A stretch of 64,000 nt of DNA from Peribacillus alkalitolerans (GTDB taxonomy: Bacteria; Bacillota; Bacilli; Bacillales; DSM-1321). Position 1 is the first letter of the stretch. Each line of letters starts with the position of its first letter. A program made the position numbers and the translations under genes. The notes under the pieces are model-generated. The model did no database searches and was not told the origin of the DNA. It worked only from the letters and a program-made list of their open reading frames with translations. Of the stretch, positions 60,474 through 64,000 are shown one piece after another. The DNA lies in assembly GCF_010882125.1 (NCBI RefSeq), contig NZ_JAAGVZ010000007.1, positions 62,001 to 126,000 on the forward strand, in the 5' to 3' direction.

Positions 60474-61358
60474 TTGTTTCGTAATGTTGCTGAATTAGTG
60501 GAATTAGCAGAAAGTCAAAACAAAAAAATATCAGAAATTATGATAGAACAAGAAATGGAGTTTACCGGTAAATCAAGAGAAGTTATCATCCAACAAATGG
60601 ACACAAATCTCGAAGTCATGGAAAAGGCAGTTGAAAGAGGTTTGGAAGGAGTGCAATCGCGTTCAGGACTTACAGGAGGTGACGCAGTCCTACTTCAAGC
60701 CTATATCAAGAGTGGTAAGAGTTTATCTGGCGACTTAATCCTTGATGCGGTTAGCAAAGCTGTTGCAACGAATGAAGTGAATGCAGCAATGGGAACGATT
60801 TGTGCTACGCCAACTGCTGGCTCAGCGGGGGTAGTGCCTGGAACTTTGTTTGCAGTTAAACATAAATTGAATCCAACTCGTGAACAAATGATAGAGTTTT
60901 TATTCACCTCTGGTGCATTTGGATTCGTAGTTGCCAATAATGCATCTATTTCTGGTGCAGCAGGAGGCTGTCAGGCTGAAGTTGGTTCAGCGTCTGGTAT
61001 GGCGGCAGCAGCCATCGTTGAAATGGCAGGAGGGACACCTTCACAATGTGCAGAGGCAATGGCAATCACATTAAAGAATATGCTTGGTCTGGTATGTGAT
61101 CCTGTAGCTGGTTTGGTAGAGGTACCTTGCGTCAAGAGGAATGCTATGGGGGCAGCTAATGCAATGGTAGCTGCGGATATGGCGTTAGCTGGAATCACAA
61201 GTCGTATCCCTTGTGATGAAGTGATTGATGCAATGTATAAAATCGGGCTTACTATGCCAGTTGCTTTAAGGGAAACGGCCCAAGGAGGTCTGGCGGCTAC
61301 TCCTACCGGCAGGGAATTAGAGGCCAAAATCTTTGGTGTATCGCTAACAAAGAAATGA
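60474..61358 (+). CDS. sdaAA: L-serine dehydratase, alpha chain
   Basis: 294-residue alpha subunit carrying the [4Fe-4S] cluster. GDAVLLQAYIKSGKSLSG near residue 68, GTICATPTAGSAGVVPGTL near residue 104 and GAAGGCQAEVGSASGM near residue 163 contain conserved cysteines. GLVCDPVAGLVEVPCVKRNA near residue 206 supplies the rest. Start is TTG with GAGGAGGAAG seven bases upstream, giving MFRNVAEL as in homologues. It overlaps recG by four bases. Confidence 0.96.
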   Translation: MFRNVAELVELAESQNKKISEIMIEQEMEFTGKSREVIIQQMDTNLEVMEKAVERGLEGVQSRSGLTGGDAVLLQAYIKSGKSLSGDLILDAVSKAVATNEVNAAMGTICATPTAGSAGVVPGTLFAVKHKLNPTREQMIEFLFTSGAFGFVVANNASISGAAGGCQAEVGSASGMAAAAIVEMAGGTPSQCAEAMAITLKNMLGLVCDPVAGLVEVPCVKRNAMGAANAMVAADMALAGITSRIPCDEVIDAMYKIGLTMPVALRETAQGGLAATPTGRELEAKIFGVSLTKK

Positions 61359-63403
61359 TGATTTCATTAATTGATCCTGTTATTCAAGTCAAAGGCATCG
61401 GTGAAGAGACGGCAGGTACTTTAAAAGATATGGGTATTGTTTCAGTTGGAGATTTAATTGAACATATACCCTTTCGATATGAAGATTATCGTCTTAAAGA
61501 TTTGGCGGAAGTCGCCCATGATGAAAGAGTAACGGTTGAGGGCGTCATTCACAGTGAGCCCTCTTTTATGTTTTACTCGAAGAAAAAATCTAGAATTACT
61601 ATAAAGGTACTTGTTGACCGATATCTAATTTCTGCTGTTTTTTTCAATCAACCCTACGTACGAAAAAAACTTGAGGTTTCTTCCCCAATCACCATTTCTG
61701 GAAAATGGGATAAACATCGCCAAACCATCACTGTTTCTGAATTCCAACTTGGAAATTATCAAGAGAAGCATTCTTTTGAGCCAGTATATTCTGTTAAAGG
61801 CAACGTTTCAGTAAAGAACATGAGGAAGTATATCTCTAATGCATTTCAAACCTATGGGGATTTAATTGAAGAGAATTTGCCACAAAGCCTATTAACGAAA
61901 TATAAGTTATTAGGCAAAAAGCAAAGTTTACAAGCGCTACATTTTCCTGTGGATCAAGATGCTTTGAAGCAAGCAAGGAGAAGGATGGTATATGAGGAAT
62001 TCCTCTTATTCCAACTTAAAATGCAGGCACTGAGGAAAATCCAGAGAGAAAGCTCAAAAGGAATTGGTCAAACTTATCATTTAGAAGAATTAAGGAAGTT
62101 TATTGATTCACTTCCGTTTCCTCTTACGAATGCCCAAAAAAGGGTTGTTAATGAAATTCTTCGAGATATGAAATCTCCATATAAGATGAATCGATTATTG
62201 CAAGGGGATGTAGGATCTGGGAAAACAGTTGTAGCTTCTATTGCATTATATGCCTCCATTTTATCGGGTTATCAAGGCGCGTTGATGGTTCCTACAGAAA
62301 TTTTAGCTGAACAGCATTTCCAATCCTTAAGCGGTTTATTTAACGATACGAATGTAAGAGTGGATTTACTTACCAGTTCAATCAAAGGAAAAAAACGTAA
62401 AGAGCTTTTACAGTCACTTCAAGAAGGTAAAATTGATATTTTAGTAGGGACTCACGCCTTAATTCAGGATGAGGTCAACTTTAATAAACTAGGAACAGTT
62501 ATCACTGATGAACAGCATCGATTCGGGGTTGAGCAAAGAAGAATTCTCCGTGAAAAAGGTGAAAATCCAGATGTCCTTTTCATGACAGCGACACCTATTC
62601 CAAGAACTCTTGCAATTACTGTGTTTGGTGAAATGGATGTTTCTATTATTGACGAATTGCCAGCAGGACGAAAAATCATTGAAACATATTGGGCAAAACA
62701 TGACATGCTTGATCGAGTATTAGCATTTATGGAAAAAGAATTGAGTAAAGGGCGTCAAGCTTATGTGATTTGCCCACTAATCGAAGAATCTGAAAAACTA
62801 GATTTACAGAATGCAGTGGATGTTTATCACATTTTGACAAACTATTTTGGGTCACGCTATAAGGTCGGATTAATGCATGGAAAACTACCGCCTGTTGAAA
62901 AAGAAGCTGTCATGGCTTCTTTCAGTACAAATGAAGCCCAGGTACTAGTTTCCACCACAGTAGTCGAAGTCGGGGTGAATGTACCCAATGCCACGTTCAT
63001 GCTGATTTATGATGCTGAAAGATTTGGTTTATCTCAACTTCATCAGCTACGAGGGAGAGTAGGACGCGGTAGTGAACAATCCTATTGTATCCTGCTTGCT
63101 GATCCTAAATCAGAAACAGGAAAAGAACGAATGCAGATTATGACTGAGACAAATGATGGTTTTGTATTGTCAGAAAAGGATTTGGAATTGCGTGGACCTG
63201 GAGATTTCTTTGGGAAAAAACAAAGTGGAGTGCCGGAGTTCAAAGTAGCTGATATGGTCCACGATTATCGTGTGCTAGAAGTAGCGCGGGATGATGCTTC
63301 GAAGTTGGTGGATTTACCTGAGTTTTGGACGGACCCCATATATAAAGGAATAAGGGATCACCTTGAAACAAGTGGAATCCTTACTGGTGAAAAATTGGAT
63401 TAA
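61355..63403 (+). CDS. recG: ATP-dependent DNA helicase RecG
   Basis: 682-residue branch-migration helicase that processes stalled forks and Holliday junctions. The N-terminal wedge domain (OB fold, about residues 55-155) is followed by Walker A GDVGSGKTVVASIAL near residue 286, motif II ITDEQHRFGVEQRR near residue 383 and motif III LFMTATPIPRTLAIT near residue 408. Motifs V and VI are VSTTVVEVGVNVPNAT and QLRGRVGRG. Two consecutive ATGs (61355, 61358) are possible starts; both overlap the sdaAA stop. Confidence 0.97.
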   Translation: MMISLIDPVIQVKGIGEETAGTLKDMGIVSVGDLIEHIPFRYEDYRLKDLAEVAHDERVTVEGVIHSEPSFMFYSKKKSRITIKVLVDRYLISAVFFNQPYVRKKLEVSSPITISGKWDKHRQTITVSEFQLGNYQEKHSFEPVYSVKGNVSVKNMRKYISNAFQTYGDLIEENLPQSLLTKYKLLGKKQSLQALHFPVDQDALKQARRRMVYEEFLLFQLKMQALRKIQRESSKGIGQTYHLEELRKFIDSLPFPLTNAQKRVVNEILRDMKSPYKMNRLLQGDVGSGKTVVASIALYASILSGYQGALMVPTEILAEQHFQSLSGLFNDTNVRVDLLTSSIKGKKRKELLQSLQEGKIDILVGTHALIQDEVNFNKLGTVITDEQHRFGVEQRRILREKGENPDVLFMTATPIPRTLAITVFGEMDVSIIDELPAGRKIIETYWAKHDMLDRVLAFMEKELSKGRQAYVICPLIEESEKLDLQNAVDVYHILTNYFGSRYKVGLMHGKLPPVEKEAVMASFSTNEAQVLVSTTVVEVGVNVPNATFMLIYDAERFGLSQLHQLRGRVGRGSEQSYCILLADPKSETGKERMQIMTETNDGFVLSEKDLELRGPGDFFGKKQSGVPEFKVADMVHDYRVLEVARDDASKLVDLPEFWTDPIYKGIRDHLETSGILTGEKLD

Positions 63404-63523
63404 TCCAGTGGATCAATTTCACAGGAGAAGGGAAAATGATTACCTCCTCAGCACCTTAATTCAATTAGAAAATTACATCTATTAAATTTGAATAATCGTA
63501 AAACGTGTACCGTATATAAAATC

Positions 63524-63552
63524 TTGCAATCTGTTTTTTATTTATATATACT
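63524..63552 (+). promoter_or_regulatory. SigA promoter of fapR
   Basis: TTGCAA (63524-63529), a 17-base spacer and TATACT (63547-63552), about 40 bases before the fapR start. Confidence 0.7.
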
Positions 63553-63556
63553 ACTA

Positions 63557-63575
63557 TTAGTACCTAGTCATAATA
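63557..63575 (+). promoter_or_regulatory. FapR operator in the fapR promoter
   Basis: TTAGTACCTAGTCATAATA carries the conserved TTAGTACCT half of the FapR binding site. It overlaps the predicted transcription start, so FapR would repress its own operon until malonyl-CoA accumulates. Confidence 0.7.
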
Positions 63576-63593
63576 GTGCGGATGGTGACTTTT

Positions 63594-64000
63594 GTGAGAA
63601 GAAATAAAAAGGAGCGTCAACAGCTTCTTATCGATACAATACAAGATAACCCATTTGTGACGGACGAAGAGCTTGCAGATAAATTTTCAGTCAGTGTACA
63701 AACGATTCGATTGGATAGGCTTGAGCTCTCCATACCAGAACTTCGGGAAAGAATTAAAAATGTTGCTGAAAAAACATATACCGATGAAGTCAAAGCTTTG
63801 CCTATTGACGAAATAATTGGGGATATTATTGATATTGAACTAGATCAAAGTGCGATCTCTATATTCGACGTGACAAGCGAGCATGTTTTTAAACGGAATG
63901 GCATTGCTAGGGGTCATCATTTATTTGCCCAAGCAAATTCGTTAGCTGTTGCTGTTATTGATGATGAGATGGCACTTACAGCCAAAGCTAATATTCAATT
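63594..64000 (+). CDS. fapR: Fatty acid and phospholipid biosynthesis regulator FapR, 3' end cut by window
   Basis: The first 135 codons of a family of about 188. The N-terminal helix-turn-helix region [20 protein letters not shown] and [20 protein letters not shown] binds the operator, and the linker [20 protein letters not shown] follows. The hot-dog effector domain begins near residue 80 and includes [20 protein letters not shown], which binds malonyl-CoA in homologues. Start is GTG 63594 with a GGTGA-type site upstream. In B. subtilis, plsX-fabD-fabG follow; here the window ends. Confidence 0.95.
   Translation, partial: MRRNKKERQQLLIDTIQDNPFVTDEELADKFSVSVQTIRLDRLELSIPELRERIKNVAEKTYTDEVKALPIDEIIGDIIDIELDQSAISIFDVTSEHVFKRNGIARGHHLFAQANSLAVAVIDDEMALTAKANIQ

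Overview
This window is core chromosome from an endospore-forming member of the Bacillaceae. The evidence is an AT-rich sequence, strong AGGAGG-type ribosome binding sites with frequent GTG and TTG starts, the sporulation genes spoVE, spoIIGA, sigE, sigG and spoVM, a T-box leader, three PyrR attenuators and a FapR operator. Gene order closely follows the murD-to-fapR stretch I know from Bacillus subtilis. The species is not B. subtilis: genes expected there between ftsZ and spoIIGA (bpr), sigG and ylmC (ylmA), ileS and lspA (ylyA), and pyrE and rqcH (cysH cluster) are absent, and several intergenic repeat families are present. I cannot resolve the genus.

Layout. (1) 1-10802: division and cell wall cluster (murD partial, spoVE, murG, murB, divIB, ylxW, ylxX, sbp, ftsA, ftsZ). 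(2) 10803-12254: an accessory patch with one acetyltransferase gene on the minus strand between two repeat elements, then the spoIIG promoter. (3) 12255-19036: spoIIGA-sigE, sigG, and the ylmC-ylmD-ylmE-sepF-ylmG-ylmH-divIVA morphogenesis group. (4) 19037-24020: T-box-controlled ileS, then lspA and an RluD-type pseudouridine synthase. (5) 24017-35970: the complete pyrimidine operon pyrR-P-B-C-AA-AB-K-D-F-E with three attenuators. (6) 36120-41119: rqcH on the minus strand, a structured repeat, and a calcium-type P-ATPase. (7) 41369-56373: yloC-remA-gmk-rpoZ, then a long tightly packed run coaBC-priA-def-fmt-rsmB-rlmN-prpC-prkC-rsgA-rpe-thiN. (8) 56473-64000: spoVM, rpmB (minus), yloU-fakA, sdaAB-sdaAA-recG, and the start of fapR.

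How the genes work together. Region 1 supplies lipid II synthesis and the divisome. Region 3 links the asymmetric septum to early mother-cell (SigE) and late forespore (SigG) programmes. Region 5 makes UMP from bicarbonate, glutamine and aspartate. Region 7 covers cofactor, nucleotide and translation-start functions plus the PrpC/PrkC phosphoswitch.

I found no CRISPR array, prophage, transposase gene or defence system. The least explained material is intergenic: a MITE-like repeat family (A) with 13-bp terminal inverted repeats, one copy of which supplies the end of a coding sequence; a multi-hairpin repeat (C) with recurring AGGAY loops; a terminator-like repeat (B) whose stem covaries between copies; and a structured leader upstream of sdaAB with two mutually exclusive pairings.
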